Source: Devosia sp. Root685 (GTDB lineage Bacteria; Pseudomonadota; Alphaproteobacteria; Rhizobiales; Devosiaceae). From it: DNA of 64,000 nt. A program made the position numbers and the translations under genes. The notes under the pieces are model-generated. The model was not told the origin of the DNA. It ran no database searches and worked only from the letters and a program-made list of their open reading frames with translations. The stretch spans positions 436,871 through 500,870 of the forward strand of contig NZ_LMHK01000001.1 in the NCBI RefSeq assembly GCF_001427875.1, given 5' to 3'. Below, piece by piece: positions 34,592 through 44,051 of this stretch. Position 1 is the first letter of the stretch, and every line of letters starts with the position of its first letter.

Positions 34592-36724
34592 TTAAAGGGT
34601 GAAGCAGTCGCCACCGTTCGACTTGACGTTCGAACAGATCGTATTGGCGTCCTGCAGCGAGTTCGCCGGTACGCGGACCCGATAGAAAATCCCGCGATCA
34701 CCAAGATCAACGCGCTGGACTTCGAGGCTGGCACCGCCAAAGAGCGAACCGAAACGGGTGGCGATTTGCTGCGCTGTCTGGCGCGCGGCTTCCTCCGTCC
34801 GCTGGGACGACAATTGCACATAGGCGGGCGCAGAGTTGCCGGTTGGGGCCGCAGCAACCGGCTGGGGCTGTTCCACGGCAGGCGCTGCTGCCGGCAAGCT
34901 TTGCGCCGGCGCAGTCGCCACCGACGGAGCCGGCGTTGCCGCGACCGGAGCCGTCAGAACCGCTTGCGGCGCAAAATTTGCCGGACGGACGAGCGGCACA
35001 GGCGCCATCTTGCCGCCAACCGGCGCGCCGGTCAGATCGACAACCGGAACCGTCGAGCCGGGCTGCACGGGAACGACGGCGGGAGCTGTCTGAGCCGGCG
35101 CAGGTGTCGCTGCCGGCGCATTTGCAATGGCATTGGCAATGAGATCGGGCGTCGAGAAATCGGCGCCGGGCACTTCCGGTACGGAGGGACGATCGACAGG
35201 CAGCATCGCGGAACCGGCAAGACTGTCGCCGCCGCTCACTATGGTGCCATCCGGCCGCACGGTGACCGTACGAACCTTGCGGTTGACCAGACCTTCTTCA
35301 CTGACGTCGGCGGACGCGACCTGGGTCACGGCTTCCACGTCGGATTGGTCACGCGAGACGATTTGTTCATCGGCGCCGGTATTTGCGCCAGAAATTTCGT
35401 TGAAGACCACAGACTGACTTGCCGTTTCCGGCGAGGGTGCGGGGACTTCCTTGGTCGGCGTCGTATCGGCGGCGACAAGCGGGGCAGGGCCTTCCGGCGT
35501 GCCACTGCCAAGGCCGAGGACCGTATAAAGCCCGACGGCGGCAACAGCCAGCAACAGCGTGGCAACAACGGGACCGGCGAGCGAACGCGTCAGACCAAGC
35601 GCTCGGCCGCGCGGCGCTCTGGGAGATTTTATGGGCTCTTCGGGCGGCAGTCTGGCCTCGATGGCCGGCTCTACCCATTCCACTCGGGCCCCGCTGGTCT
35701 CGGCTGCGGCCAGAATGGCCTCTTCTACCGAAGAGACGCGCGTTTTGTTCGGCGCTGGCGTTGCGACGGCGGCCGGTTGAGGCTCGCGCGGCGGCAAGGT
35801 GGGCGTTGCAAGACTACGCAAGGCCGGGCTCGGGGCAGGCGCCTGCTGCGTCCGCGCCGCAGGACCGATCAAGCGCTCGATCTCGTCGAGCGGGTCGGGC
35901 AAAGCTTGCGGCTTGGGCTGTTGCGGAGACACGACGGGGCTGTGACCGATATTGATCTCGGCCGGTTTGAGCTCGGGGACGACAAGCTCTTCCGGTTCGG
36001 GACGAGCTTCAGGCTTGTGCACTGCGCCCGAACCGAGCCCGAAAACCGGCGGAATACCGAAGGCGTCGGCTTCGCGCGGAAAGGTCTGGCCGCGGACCGC
36101 ATCGGTCACGTCCAGCTCGTCGATCGGATCGTCCTGCCTTTGGGCATGGACTTCGGGTTCGTCGCCAACGGCCAACTCGGCCGCGATCAGGCTGGCAAGG
36201 CTGTCCTGGTCCAGTGCAGGCATATCTTCGGCCGGCGGCGCGGCGGGTTCTGCGCGCGCAAACACGGGAGCCGGCGGAGTAACCTCCTGCGGCGCTATGG
36301 CGATGGGCTCGACCGGCGTCGTCGGCGCTGGCTGATGGGCGGAGCGGGGCTCCGCGGCCGGGGTTTCATTTACGTTGGGCCTGAGGGCGCCGAAGGCTGG
36401 GGCAAACGCCGCAGGTTCCACGCGCTGCGGCGATTCCATCTTGGGCTGCGCCACCTGTGGCTTACGATCGAAATCGAAGACAAAGGGCTCAGGCGCAGAA
36501 GCATTGTCGCCCGGAATGCGTACCGGGCGGCTCGGTGCCTCGACTTCTTTTTGGGGAGCGGCCGCTGCAGGACTATCGCCGCCCGGTATCCGGACCGACA
36601 CGGCCGGTTCGCTCTTGGGCTTGTCGCCCTGAGCATCCTCGGCCATGAGGCGAGCGAGTTCTGCGATCAGGTCGTCCGCGCTATCGGTCTGTCCTGCCAT
36701 ATGTTTCGGTTTCGCTGTCGTCAT
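34592..36724 (-). CDS. SPOR-domain membrane protein, 710 aa
   Basis: A long acidic Pro/Ala-rich cytoplasmic part (1-375) precedes one membrane segment (about 382-404, LAGPVVATLLLAVAAVGLY). A second disordered Pro/Ala-rich region follows, and then a C-terminal SPOR domain (about 630-708, AYVQLSSQRTEEAA...YRVRVPA), which binds denuded septal peptidoglycan. It is thus a bitopic division-site protein. Start: ATG 36724, without a clear Shine-Dalgarno; ATG 36700 (MAGQTD) is an alternative. It ends in GGDCFTL, with Cys residues that could form the SPOR disulfide. It lies downstream of argS on the same strand. Confidence 0.9.
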   Translation of the reverse strand: MTTAKPKHMAGQTDSADDLIAELARLMAEDAQGDKPKSEPAVSVRIPGGDSPAAAAPQKEVEAPSRPVRIPGDNASAPEPFVFDFDRKPQVAQPKMESPQRVEPAAFAPAFGALRPNVNETPAAEPRSAHQPAPTTPVEPIAIAPQEVTPPAPVFARAEPAAPPAEDMPALDQDSLASLIAAELAVGDEPEVHAQRQDDPIDELDVTDAVRGQTFPREADAFGIPPVFGLGSGAVHKPEARPEPEELVVPELKPAEINIGHSPVVSPQQPKPQALPDPLDEIERLIGPAARTQQAPAPSPALRSLATPTLPPREPQPAAVATPAPNKTRVSSVEEAILAAAETSGARVEWVEPAIEARLPPEEPIKSPRAPRGRALGLTRSLAGPVVATLLLAVAAVGLYTVLGLGSGTPEGPAPLVAADTTPTKEVPAPSPETASQSVVFNEISGANTGADEQIVSRDQSDVEAVTQVASADVSEEGLVNRKVRTVTVRPDGTIVSGGDSLAGSAMLPVDRPSVPEVPGADFSTPDLIANAIANAPAATPAPAQTAPAVVPVQPGSTVPVVDLTGAPVGGKMAPVPLVRPANFAPQAVLTAPVAATPAPSVATAPAQSLPAAAPAVEQPQPVAAAPTGNSAPAYVQLSSQRTEEAARQTAQQIATRFGSLFGGASLEVQRVDLGDRGIFYRVRVPANSLQDANTICSNVKSNGGDCFTL

Positions 36725-36799
36725 CGGCCAGCGCCCCTAGATTGCTGCAAGCGCTCCCTTAGGGAGTTTGCCGCGAGTTTTCACACTAATGCGCCCGAA

Positions 36800-38545
36800 T
36801 TATGAAAGCTCTTCGGGAGCCGAAACACCCAGAATTCCAAGGCCATTGCGGATGACTTGCCGTACGGCATCCACAAGTGCGAGTCGCGCCAAAGTGAGCT
36901 TTGGATCGGCAGCGTTAACAAATCGTAACGAATGATCATCCTTGCCCTTCGCCCAGAAGCCGTGGAAGGCGGCCGCCAAGTCGTGAACATAGAATGCTAT
37001 ACGATGAGGCTCGTGCGCAATGGCCGCCGCCGACACCGTCCGCGGCCATGCGGCAAGCAGCCGGATTAGCTCGAGATCGGCAGGCGAGGTCAGCAGCTCG
37101 ATCTCAGCATTCGCCAAGGCGGATGCGCTGAAATCGAGCCCCGGCACATCGCGTTCGGCCGTGCGGAAGATGGAACAAGCGCGCGCGTGGGCATACTGCA
37201 CATAAAAGACCGGATTGTCCCGCGTCTGCTCTTTGACGACGGCGAAATCAAAGTCCATCGAGGCGTCATTGCGCCGGAAGAGCAGCATGAAACGTGTGGC
37301 GTCCACGCCCACTTCTTCGACGACATCGGAGAGCAGAACGAGATCGCCGGAGCGCTTCGACATCTTGAACGGTTCGCCGTTCTTCAGCAGCCGCACCAGC
37401 TGACAGATGCGGACGTCGATGTCGGCTTCGCCATGCGACACGGCTTTCACCGCGGCCTGCAAGCGCTTTACATAGCCCGAGTGATCGGCGCCGAGCACAT
37501 TGACCATGTGCTTGAAGCCGCGGAGATATTTGTTGCGATGATAGGCGATATCGGCGGCAAAATAGGTATATGAGCCGTCGGACTTGACCAGTGCGCGGTC
37601 GGTATCGTCCCCAAAATCCTTGGCGCGGAACAGGGTCTGCTCGCGCTCTTCCCATTCTTCAGGGGCCTTGCCCTTGGGGGCTTCGAGGCGGCCCTGATAG
37701 ACCATGCCTTCTTCGCGCAGCCAATCGAGGGTCGTCTGGATGTCGCCGCCCTGACCGTGCAGGGTGCGCTCGGAAAAGAATACGTCGTGGTGGATATTGA
37801 GTTGGGCCAGGTCGGCCTTGATCAGTTCCATCATCTCGGCCAGCGCGGCCTCGCGGGCAATGAGGACGGCTTCCTGCTCGGGCTTGTCGAGGAGCGAGGC
37901 GCCATACTTCGTGGCAAGTGCCTTGCCGACGGGAATGAGGTAGTCGCCCGGATAGAAGCCCGAGGGAATCTCGATGGTTTCGCCGAGCGCTTCGCGGTAA
38001 CGGAGCAGCGTGGACTGGCCGAGAATGATGGTCTGGCCGCCAGTGTCGTTGATGTAAAATTCACGCGTCACGTCATAGCCGGAATAGGCCATGAGCAAAG
38101 CGAGGGCGTCGCCGAAAACGGCGCCGCGCGTGTGGCCGACATGCATTGGGCCAGTCGGATTGGCCGAGACATACTCGACATTGACCCGCTCGCCCTTGCC
38201 GAGGTTCGACTTGCCATAGGCGTCTTTCTGCTCGCCGATTGCCTTCAGCACTTTGTGCAGAATGGGCGCGGCAAGGCGGAAATTGATGAAGCCCGGACCT
38301 GCGATCTCGATGGAGGTTACGTCGGTATCAGCCTTGAAGCGTTCGACCAAAGCCGCAGCGACTTCGCGTGGATTTTTGCCGAGCGGCTTGGCGACGACCA
38401 TGGCGGCATTGGTCGAAAGATCACCATGGGCGGGGTCTCGCGGGGGTTCCACCACAACGCGCGACAGCAGATCGGCGCCCAGTTCGGGGTGATCGGCAAG
38501 CAGAGCCTCGGTAACCCGAGTGGTGAAAAGTGCGAAGATATCCAT
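36800..38545 (-). CDS. argS: Arginyl-tRNA synthetase
   Basis: This class I enzyme charges tRNA-Arg. The HIGH motif reads HVGH in ANPTGPMHVGHTRGAVFG (about 130-145). A lysine-containing loop FKMSKRSGD (about 385) takes the KMSKS place. The N-terminal Add-1 domain (1-100) and the C-terminal DALR anticodon domain are present. Length 581 aa. It lies 30 nt downstream of dgt on the same strand, so the two are probably one operon with the SPOR gene. Confidence 0.96.
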   Translation of the reverse strand: MDIFALFTTRVTEALLADHPELGADLLSRVVVEPPRDPAHGDLSTNAAMVVAKPLGKNPREVAAALVERFKADTDVTSIEIAGPGFINFRLAAPILHKVLKAIGEQKDAYGKSNLGKGERVNVEYVSANPTGPMHVGHTRGAVFGDALALLMAYSGYDVTREFYINDTGGQTIILGQSTLLRYREALGETIEIPSGFYPGDYLIPVGKALATKYGASLLDKPEQEAVLIAREAALAEMMELIKADLAQLNIHHDVFFSERTLHGQGGDIQTTLDWLREEGMVYQGRLEAPKGKAPEEWEEREQTLFRAKDFGDDTDRALVKSDGSYTYFAADIAYHRNKYLRGFKHMVNVLGADHSGYVKRLQAAVKAVSHGEADIDVRICQLVRLLKNGEPFKMSKRSGDLVLLSDVVEEVGVDATRFMLLFRRNDASMDFDFAVVKEQTRDNPVFYVQYAHARACSIFRTAERDVPGLDFSASALANAEIELLTSPADLELIRLLAAWPRTVSAAAIAHEPHRIAFYVHDLAAAFHGFWAKGKDDHSLRFVNAADPKLTLARLALVDAVRQVIRNGLGILGVSAPEELS

Positions 38546-38575
38546 GACAAACCCGCTGGAAATGCTGTGAGGCGG

Positions 38576-39769
38576 TTAGCGGAATTCCGGGCGAGCGTCA
38601 AACAAGCGCTGATGTTCGTCAAGCGCATATGGGTCGGTCATGCCCGCGATGAAGTCCGCAATGATGCGCGCGCGGGCGTTACTGTCGTCAGCGGCGCGCG
38701 CGGCATCGCCCCAGCGCCCGGGCATGTCCGCGCTCTCCATATAGGCGGCAAACAGCCGCTCGACGACGGTTTCGCTTTCGCGGACTGGCCGCATGACAGT
38801 CTCGTTGCGATAGACGCGCTCGTAGAGCACCTCTTTCAAACCCTTCTCCGCCTCTGCCATGGCCGGGGAGAAGGCGATCAGGGTTTTGCCCGCGGTCCGG
38901 ACATCTTCGGCGCTGGCGGCGCCCAACTCGATTATGTTGGCAGCGCTCTGAGCGATGACATCTTCAATGGCGCGCGTAATCATGCGCCGCTGAACTTCGT
39001 GCGTCTGCCGTTTTGCCGCGACATCGGGATAGAGGCCCTCGACTTCCCGCACGATCGGGCCAGCCATAGGGGCATTCTCGAAATCGGCGAGTTGAACGAG
39101 ACCGGCGCGGAGCGCGTCATCGATGTCGTGCGCATTGTAGGCGATGTCGTCGGCAATGGCGGCCACCTGGGCTTCAAGGCTGGCATGGCTTGCAAGCCGA
39201 AGGTCGGCGACCGCTGGAATATCGGCGACACCCGACGGCAGGCCTTCCTCGGCATAACGGCCGTAAGGGCGGCCATCGGTGTGAATCAATGGGCCATTGT
39301 GCTTCAAAATGCCTTCGAGCGTTTCCCAGGTTAGGTTAAGCCCGTCATGCTCGGCATAGCGATTTTCAAGCTGGGTAACGACGCGCAGCGCCTGAACGTT
39401 GTGATCGAACCCGCCATAGGGCGCCATCGCTCGATGCAAGGCGCGTTCGCCCGCGTGGCCAAATGGGGTGTGGCCGAGATCGTGGCTCAGTGCCACGGCC
39501 TCCGCCAGATCCTCGTTGAGCCTGATGGCTCGTGCGACCGAGCGCGCGATTTGGCTGACTTCGAGCGTGTGCGTCAGGCGATTGCGAAAATGCCGGCCTT
39601 CGTGATGCAGAAAAACCTGCGTCTTGTGCTGGAGCCGGCGGAAGGCGGTCGAATGGATGATCCGGTCGCGGTCGCGTTGAAATTCCGACCGCGTTGGGCT
39701 GGGCCCGGTGCCGTAGAGACGCCCCAGGGAATCTTCGGGCTTGCTCGCATAGGGCGCTGTTTCGCTCAT
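38576..39769 (-). CDS. dgt: Deoxyguanosinetriphosphate triphosphohydrolase-like protein
   Basis: This HD-domain enzyme removes triphosphate from dNTPs. Metal ligands are visible: H in RLTHTLEVSQIARS, then the HD pair in HDLGHTPFGHAGE (about 98-108). At 397 aa it belongs to the shorter, type 2 dNTPase group common in alphaproteobacteria, which usually requires or is activated by dNTPs. It is divergent from erpA with an 86-bp shared control region. Confidence 0.94.
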   Translation of the reverse strand: MSETAPYASKPEDSLGRLYGTGPSPTRSEFQRDRDRIIHSTAFRRLQHKTQVFLHHEGRHFRNRLTHTLEVSQIARSVARAIRLNEDLAEAVALSHDLGHTPFGHAGERALHRAMAPYGGFDHNVQALRVVTQLENRYAEHDGLNLTWETLEGILKHNGPLIHTDGRPYGRYAEEGLPSGVADIPAVADLRLASHASLEAQVAAIADDIAYNAHDIDDALRAGLVQLADFENAPMAGPIVREVEGLYPDVAAKRQTHEVQRRMITRAIEDVIAQSAANIIELGAASAEDVRTAGKTLIAFSPAMAEAEKGLKEVLYERVYRNETVMRPVRESETVVERLFAAYMESADMPGRWGDAARAADDSNARARIIADFIAGMTDPYALDEHQRLFDARPEFR

Positions 39770-39855
39770 CTTATCGTTCCAGGCCTTTGCAATGGCGCGT
39801 CATGCGCCTATCTTAGGGTCAGTGTTATGACATTACGACCGTACGGACACTTCAA

Positions 39856-40209
39856 ATGACCGCTGCCGCCCTCGCCGAAACCCCTGCCGTGACATTGTCG
39901 GATCGCGCTGCAAAGCGCGTGTCTCGCATCCTATCGAAAGAGCAGACGGGAACCGTGCTGCGAATTTCGGTCGCCGGTGGCGGTTGTTCCGGTTTTCAGT
40001 ACGAATACAATCTCGTGCAGGAGACTGCGAACGAGGATGACCTCGTGCTTCAAAAGGGTGATGCCACAGTGCTGATCGATTCGCTGAGCCTCGAATTCAT
40101 GGGCGGCGCGGAAATCGACTATGTGGACGACCTGATCGGCCAGGCCTTTCAGATCAAGAACCCGAACGCGGTTGCATCCTGCGGCTGCGGAACGAGTTTC
40201 GCGGTCTAA
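39856..40209 (+). CDS. erpA: Iron-sulfur cluster insertion protein ErpA (A-type carrier)
   Basis: The 117-aa A-type carrier delivers Fe-S clusters to target enzymes. It has the three conserved cysteines: one in GGGCSGFQY and two in SCGCGTSF at the C-terminus. The divergent placement next to dgt is a common Hyphomicrobiales arrangement. ErpA and IscA are hard to separate by eye; the neighbourhood favours ErpA. Confidence 0.93.
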   Translation: MTAAALAETPAVTLSDRAAKRVSRILSKEQTGTVLRISVAGGGCSGFQYEYNLVQETANEDDLVLQKGDATVLIDSLSLEFMGGAEIDYVDDLIGQAFQIKNPNAVASCGCGTSFAV

Positions 40210-40242
40210 TTACACAATCTAGTAGATCTCTGGGAGGGGAAT

Positions 40243-41346
40243 ATGGGCGCGAGCGTCAACGCGGTCATGGATAATGCTGTCTCTGGCAACAAGATTGTCG
40301 GGGCCGAACTCGTCGTTTATCGCCACGGCAAAATTGCCCTGCGGCGAACTGCCGGCCACTTTGATCGCGAGGCAGGCGTGCCGATGATCGAGAATGCCAT
40401 CTACCGGTTAGCCTCCGTCACCAAGCCGATCGTTGCCGCAACCGCGCTTGCGATGATCGACAAGGGTCTGCTTGCGCTCGACGACCTCGTGTCCGAACGC
40501 CTCGACTATTTTGCGCCCAAGCTCGATGACGGCTCACAGGCCCCGATCACCATTCACCACCTGCTGACCCACACGGCGGGCCTCGCCTATGGCTATGCGG
40601 ACGCAGGTATTTCGACGGGGCTTGGGCCGACCGACAAGAATTTCAGGGAGAATTTCTCCCGCGTCGCCGCCCAGCCGCTGCTTTTCGCGCCGGGGCAGGG
40701 ATGGAACTATTCGGTCGCGATCGATGTGTTGGGAGCAGTTCTGGCGCAGGTTCACGGGGGCACACTCGAAGATGCTGTCCGAACCCACGTGACAGGCCCG
40801 CTCGGTATGAACGAGACCGGTTTCTTTGTCGCACAAGCGTCCCGCCTGGCTCCGCCTTACGCCGACGGAAATCCCATACCCACGCCTATGACTGACCCGC
40901 AGACTATTTCGAACGAAAATGGCGGGCCGACGACCTTTTCTCCCTCTCGCATCTTTAGCGACAAGGCCTTCCAATCCGGGGGCGCCGGCATGGCTGGCAC
41001 GCCGGAAGACATTGCGACGTTCTTGGAAACCCTGCGGCAGGGCGGCGGAGCAATTCTGAAACCTGAGACTGTTGCAGTGGCCTTTTCCAACCGGATCGGC
41101 AGCCTTCCCCGTGACGATCAGGGCCAGCGTTTTGGCTATTTTGGCGCTGTCATCGACGATCCTGTTGCGGCCAATTCGGCCTCTGCCAAGGGCACCGTCA
41201 ATTGGGGCGGGGTTTATGGTCATTCCTGGCTTGTCGATCCTGCCAACGGTATTACGATAGTGTCGATGAGCAATACGGCGCTCGAAGGGTGCACGGGACG
41301 CTACCCGAAGGACCTCATTCGCGCCGTTTATGCTGACCTCAACTAG
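40243..41346 (+). CDS. Beta-lactamase-fold serine hydrolase (class C/esterase type)
   Basis: The catalytic motif SxxK is S58-V-T-K61 and the Tyr motif is Y156-S-V, typical of class C beta-lactamases, DD-peptidases and related esterases. No signal peptide is visible, so a cytoplasmic esterase is more likely than a cell-wall or resistance enzyme. The C-terminal GHSW takes the K-T-G position. Length 367 aa. A strong gggagg precedes the ATG. It lies between erpA and xthA with short gaps. Confidence 0.88.
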   Translation: MGASVNAVMDNAVSGNKIVGAELVVYRHGKIALRRTAGHFDREAGVPMIENAIYRLASVTKPIVAATALAMIDKGLLALDDLVSERLDYFAPKLDDGSQAPITIHHLLTHTAGLAYGYADAGISTGLGPTDKNFRENFSRVAAQPLLFAPGQGWNYSVAIDVLGAVLAQVHGGTLEDAVRTHVTGPLGMNETGFFVAQASRLAPPYADGNPIPTPMTDPQTISNENGGPTTFSPSRIFSDKAFQSGGAGMAGTPEDIATFLETLRQGGGAILKPETVAVAFSNRIGSLPRDDQGQRFGYFGAVIDDPVAANSASAKGTVNWGGVYGHSWLVDPANGITIVSMSNTALEGCTGRYPKDLIRAVYADLN

Positions 41347-41360
41347 AGCCGGAGAGAGCC

Positions 41361-42146
41361 ATGGCCTTGCGTATCGCCACCTGGAACATCAACGGCATCA
41401 AGGCCCGGCTTGAGCTGCTGGTTCGCTGGCTCGAAGAGGAAAAGCCCGACGTCGTGGGCCTTCAGGAGATCAAGACGGTCGACGAGGGCTTTCCGGTCGC
41501 CGAGATCGAGGCGCTTGGCTACAATGTGGTGACGCACGGCCAGAAGAGTTGGAACGGCGTTGCGCTCCTGTCCAAGCTGCCGTTTGACGAGGTGCATCGT
41601 GGCCTGCCGGGCGACGATGCCGATGAACAATCGCGGTTGATCGAGGGTGTTTTTTCGGTCGAAGGCGGCGTGGTCCGCATCTGCAATATCTATCTGCCGA
41701 ACGGCAATCCGGTCGATACGGAGAAGTTTCCTTACAAACTGCGCTGGATGGATCGGCTCAACACCTTCGTCGCCGGCCGGCTGGCGCTCGAAGAGCCATT
41801 CGTCCTGATGGGGGACTTCAATCTCATTCCCGCGCCGATCGATGCGCATGACCCCGACGCATGGTGGGGCGACGCGCTCTATCGTCCGGAAAGCCTCGAA
41901 AAGTTCCGCATCTTGCGTAACCTCGGCATGACCGATGCCCTGCGTTCCATCACCGCCGAGCAGGTGTTCACCTTCTGGGATTTCCAGGCCGGTGCATGGC
42001 GCCGGAATGCCGGGATACGCATCGACCACCTGATGCTTTCGCCGCAGGCGGCGGACCGGCTTGACGATGTCACGGTGCATAAGGATGTTCGCGGCTGGGA
42101 CAAGCCGAGTGACCACGTTCCGGTCGAAGGTGTGTTCAGCTTCTAG
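41361..42146 (+). CDS. xthA: Exodeoxyribonuclease III
   Basis: This AP endonuclease / 3'-5' exonuclease acts in base excision repair. It has the full Mg-dependent nuclease motifs: NINGIKAR near the N-terminus, the catalytic Glu in LQEIK, GDFNLIPAPID, IDHLMLS and the C-terminal SDHVPV. The 261-aa length is usual. ggagagag precedes the ATG. It starts 15 nt after the serine hydrolase gene. Confidence 0.95.
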   Translation: MALRIATWNINGIKARLELLVRWLEEEKPDVVGLQEIKTVDEGFPVAEIEALGYNVVTHGQKSWNGVALLSKLPFDEVHRGLPGDDADEQSRLIEGVFSVEGGVVRICNIYLPNGNPVDTEKFPYKLRWMDRLNTFVAGRLALEEPFVLMGDFNLIPAPIDAHDPDAWWGDALYRPESLEKFRILRNLGMTDALRSITAEQVFTFWDFQAGAWRRNAGIRIDHLMLSPQAADRLDDVTVHKDVRGWDKPSDHVPVEGVFSF

Positions 42147-42224
42147 CGCCGCAACCGGCTCGCTTGACGCTGCGGCTTCGCGCCGCCAAGGATGCGGCAT
42201 GATTTCTGCGCTGCGGTTTTCCTC

Positions 42225-43010
42225 ATGAATGGTTCGCCGACCGATTGGCTCGACACTGACGCGCCGCCGGCGGGTGAGGTCCTGCATGTCGATGTGGACG
42301 GCTATGAAGGGCCGCTTGACCTGCTGCTGGACCTGGCGCGGCGGCAGAAGGTCGATCTGGCGGCGATTTCCATCCTCGCGCTGGCCGAGCAATATCTCGC
42401 CTTTATCGATCGGGTGCGCGAGCGGCGCATCGAAGTGGCGGCGGACTATCTGGTGATGGCCGCGTGGCTGGCCTATCTCAAGAGCCGCCTCATGGTGCCG
42501 CAGGCGCCGGATGACGATGAACCGTCCGGCGAAATGCTGGCCGCCATGTTGCAGTTCCGTCTCAAGCGGCTGGAGGCCATGCGCCTTGCTGCGAGCCGCC
42601 TGTTGGGCCGCCCGAGGCTTGGGCTGCAGATCTATTCGCGCGGCGCTCCCGAACCGCTGGAAATCGCGCGAAAATCCATCTGGGAGGCGAGCTATTACGA
42701 ACTGCTCAAGGTCTATTCCGCCCAGCGCGAGCGTGGTGCAGTTACCGAATATCGCCCGCTTACGCGCACCGTTTGGTCGCTACAGGAGGCGCGAGACATT
42801 TTGCAGCGGCTGATCGGGGAAAGCGCTGAGTGGGTGGCAATGGATACCTATCTCGAACAATATCTCGCCCGATCCGATGAGCGAACGACCGTCCGGGCCT
42901 CGACCTTTGCCTCGAGCCTGGAACTGGTTCGCCAGGGCGAAATCGAGGTGCGGCAGAGCGAGACATTTGGCCCGATCCTGTTACGGCGCCGGAAGCGTGA
43001 ACAGTTATGA
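42225..43010 (+). CDS. scpA: Segregation and condensation protein A
   Basis: ScpA is the kleisin that bridges the two SMC heads in chromosome condensation. The N-terminal family motif YEGPLDLLLDLARRQKVDL (about 25-43) and the following LAEQYLAFI and DYLVMAAWLAYLKSRLMVP are clear. The C-terminal winged helix is at about 190-255. The start is uncertain: ATG 42225 and ATG 42192 are in frame and neither has a good Shine-Dalgarno. Its TGA overlaps the scpB ATG (ATGA). Confidence 0.94.
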   Translation: MNGSPTDWLDTDAPPAGEVLHVDVDGYEGPLDLLLDLARRQKVDLAAISILALAEQYLAFIDRVRERRIEVAADYLVMAAWLAYLKSRLMVPQAPDDDEPSGEMLAAMLQFRLKRLEAMRLAASRLLGRPRLGLQIYSRGAPEPLEIARKSIWEASYYELLKVYSAQRERGAVTEYRPLTRTVWSLQEARDILQRLIGESAEWVAMDTYLEQYLARSDERTTVRASTFASSLELVRQGEIEVRQSETFGPILLRRRKREQL

Positions 43011-43663
43011 GCGAAGAGGACGGATACGCAGACGTGCGGCAGCGGCAGCTGCGCATTCTCGAAGCATTGCTGTTCGCCTCGGCCGAGCCGCTATCGCTGG
43101 CCGAAATGTCGCCCTATGTAGGTGACGGCGCGAACCTGCCGGCGCTGATCGAAGAGCTGCGCGTGCTCTATGCCAATCGCGGCGTCAATCTGGTGCGCCG
43201 CGGCGAGCGCTGGGCATTTCGCACGGCCGAAGACCTCGGTTTCCTGCTGCGCCGCGAGGAAGAGGAAACGCGGCCGCTTTCCCGTGCCGCGCTCGAAACC
43301 CTCGCCATAATTGCCTATCATCAGCCAAGCACGCGGGCCGAAATCGAGGAAGTGCGCGGTGTCACGGTCGGCAAGGGCACGATGGATATCCTGATGGAAG
43401 CCGGCTGGGTGCGCATGCGGGGCAGGCGGCGCACGCCGGGCAGGCCCGTTACCTATGGCACGACGGATGCCTTTCTCGACCATTTTGGCCTCGAGCACCT
43501 GTCCGATCTGCCGGGGCTCGATGAACTCAAGGGGGCAGGGCTCCTGTCCTCCAGGCTCCCGCCATCGCAGCAAATTCCGCTGCCGTTCGATGGTGCCCTG
43601 CGGGAGGACGAAGACCCGCTTGAACCCGACGATCAGGGCGATGCGGTTGCCGACGAGGAGTAG
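43007..43663 (+). CDS. scpB: Segregation and condensation protein B
   Basis: ScpB binds ScpA and closes the condensin complex. The two winged helices are visible (LRILEALLFASAEPLSLAEM at the start and ALETLAIIAYHQPSTRAEIEEVRG in the middle), followed by the usual RGRRRTPGRPVTYGTT loop. Length 218 aa with an acidic disordered tail. It is translationally coupled to scpA. Confidence 0.95.
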   Translation: MSEEDGYADVRQRQLRILEALLFASAEPLSLAEMSPYVGDGANLPALIEELRVLYANRGVNLVRRGERWAFRTAEDLGFLLRREEEETRPLSRAALETLAIIAYHQPSTRAEIEEVRGVTVGKGTMDILMEAGWVRMRGRRRTPGRPVTYGTTDAFLDHFGLEHLSDLPGLDELKGAGLLSSRLPPSQQIPLPFDGALREDEDPLEPDDQGDAVADEE

Positions 43664-43790
43664 TCAGGACGCGAGGTTGCCGCTTTCGTGAGTGCGCAAA
43701 ATCAACACGTTCTTGTGTTTGCCCGCGATTGAACCTATTTCTCGCACATCTATCGCGTGTAACGCGTTCTGAAAGTCTAGGGAGATCACC

Positions 43791-44000
43791 ATGCACGCGC
43801 CTTCCATTTGGGGCATTCTCGTTGTTGCCGTCGTCGTTATTCTACTTTTCGGCCGCGGGAAGATTTCCGGCATGATGGGTGAAGTTGCCTCGGGCATCAA
43901 AGCCTTCCAGAAGGGCATGAAGGACGACGACAAGCCGGCCGAACGTGTCACCACGACTGCTGAAGTCGATGCACGCGAGACCGAGCGCAAGGACGTCTGA
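43791..44000 (+). CDS. tatA: Sec-independent translocase protein TatA
   Basis: One N-terminal membrane helix ([19 protein letters not shown], about 5-23) is followed by an amphipathic helix ([19 protein letters not shown]) and a charged tail. It forms the size-variable pore for folded twin-arginine substrates. Length 69 aa. A gggaga site precedes the ATG. The scpB-to-tatA gap (127 bp) probably holds the tat promoter. Confidence 0.95.
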   Translation: MHAPSIWGILVVAVVVILLFGRGKISGMMGEVASGIKAFQKGMKDDDKPAERVTTTAEVDARETERKDV

Positions 44001-44051
44001 TCCTTCTCGGCCTGACTTAGCGGCCATGGGCCGCGCTCGGAGACTATCTTT

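Noticed and set aside
34766..36805. Long open frame antisense to the SPOR-domain gene
   Set aside because: The reverse complement of a Pro/Ala-rich disordered region stays open by composition. The product is Arg/Gly-rich without domains.
40243..41346. Antibiotic-resistance beta-lactamase
   Set aside because: It has SxxK and YxV but no signal peptide, and the layout is that of class C-type esterases. Nothing points to resistance.
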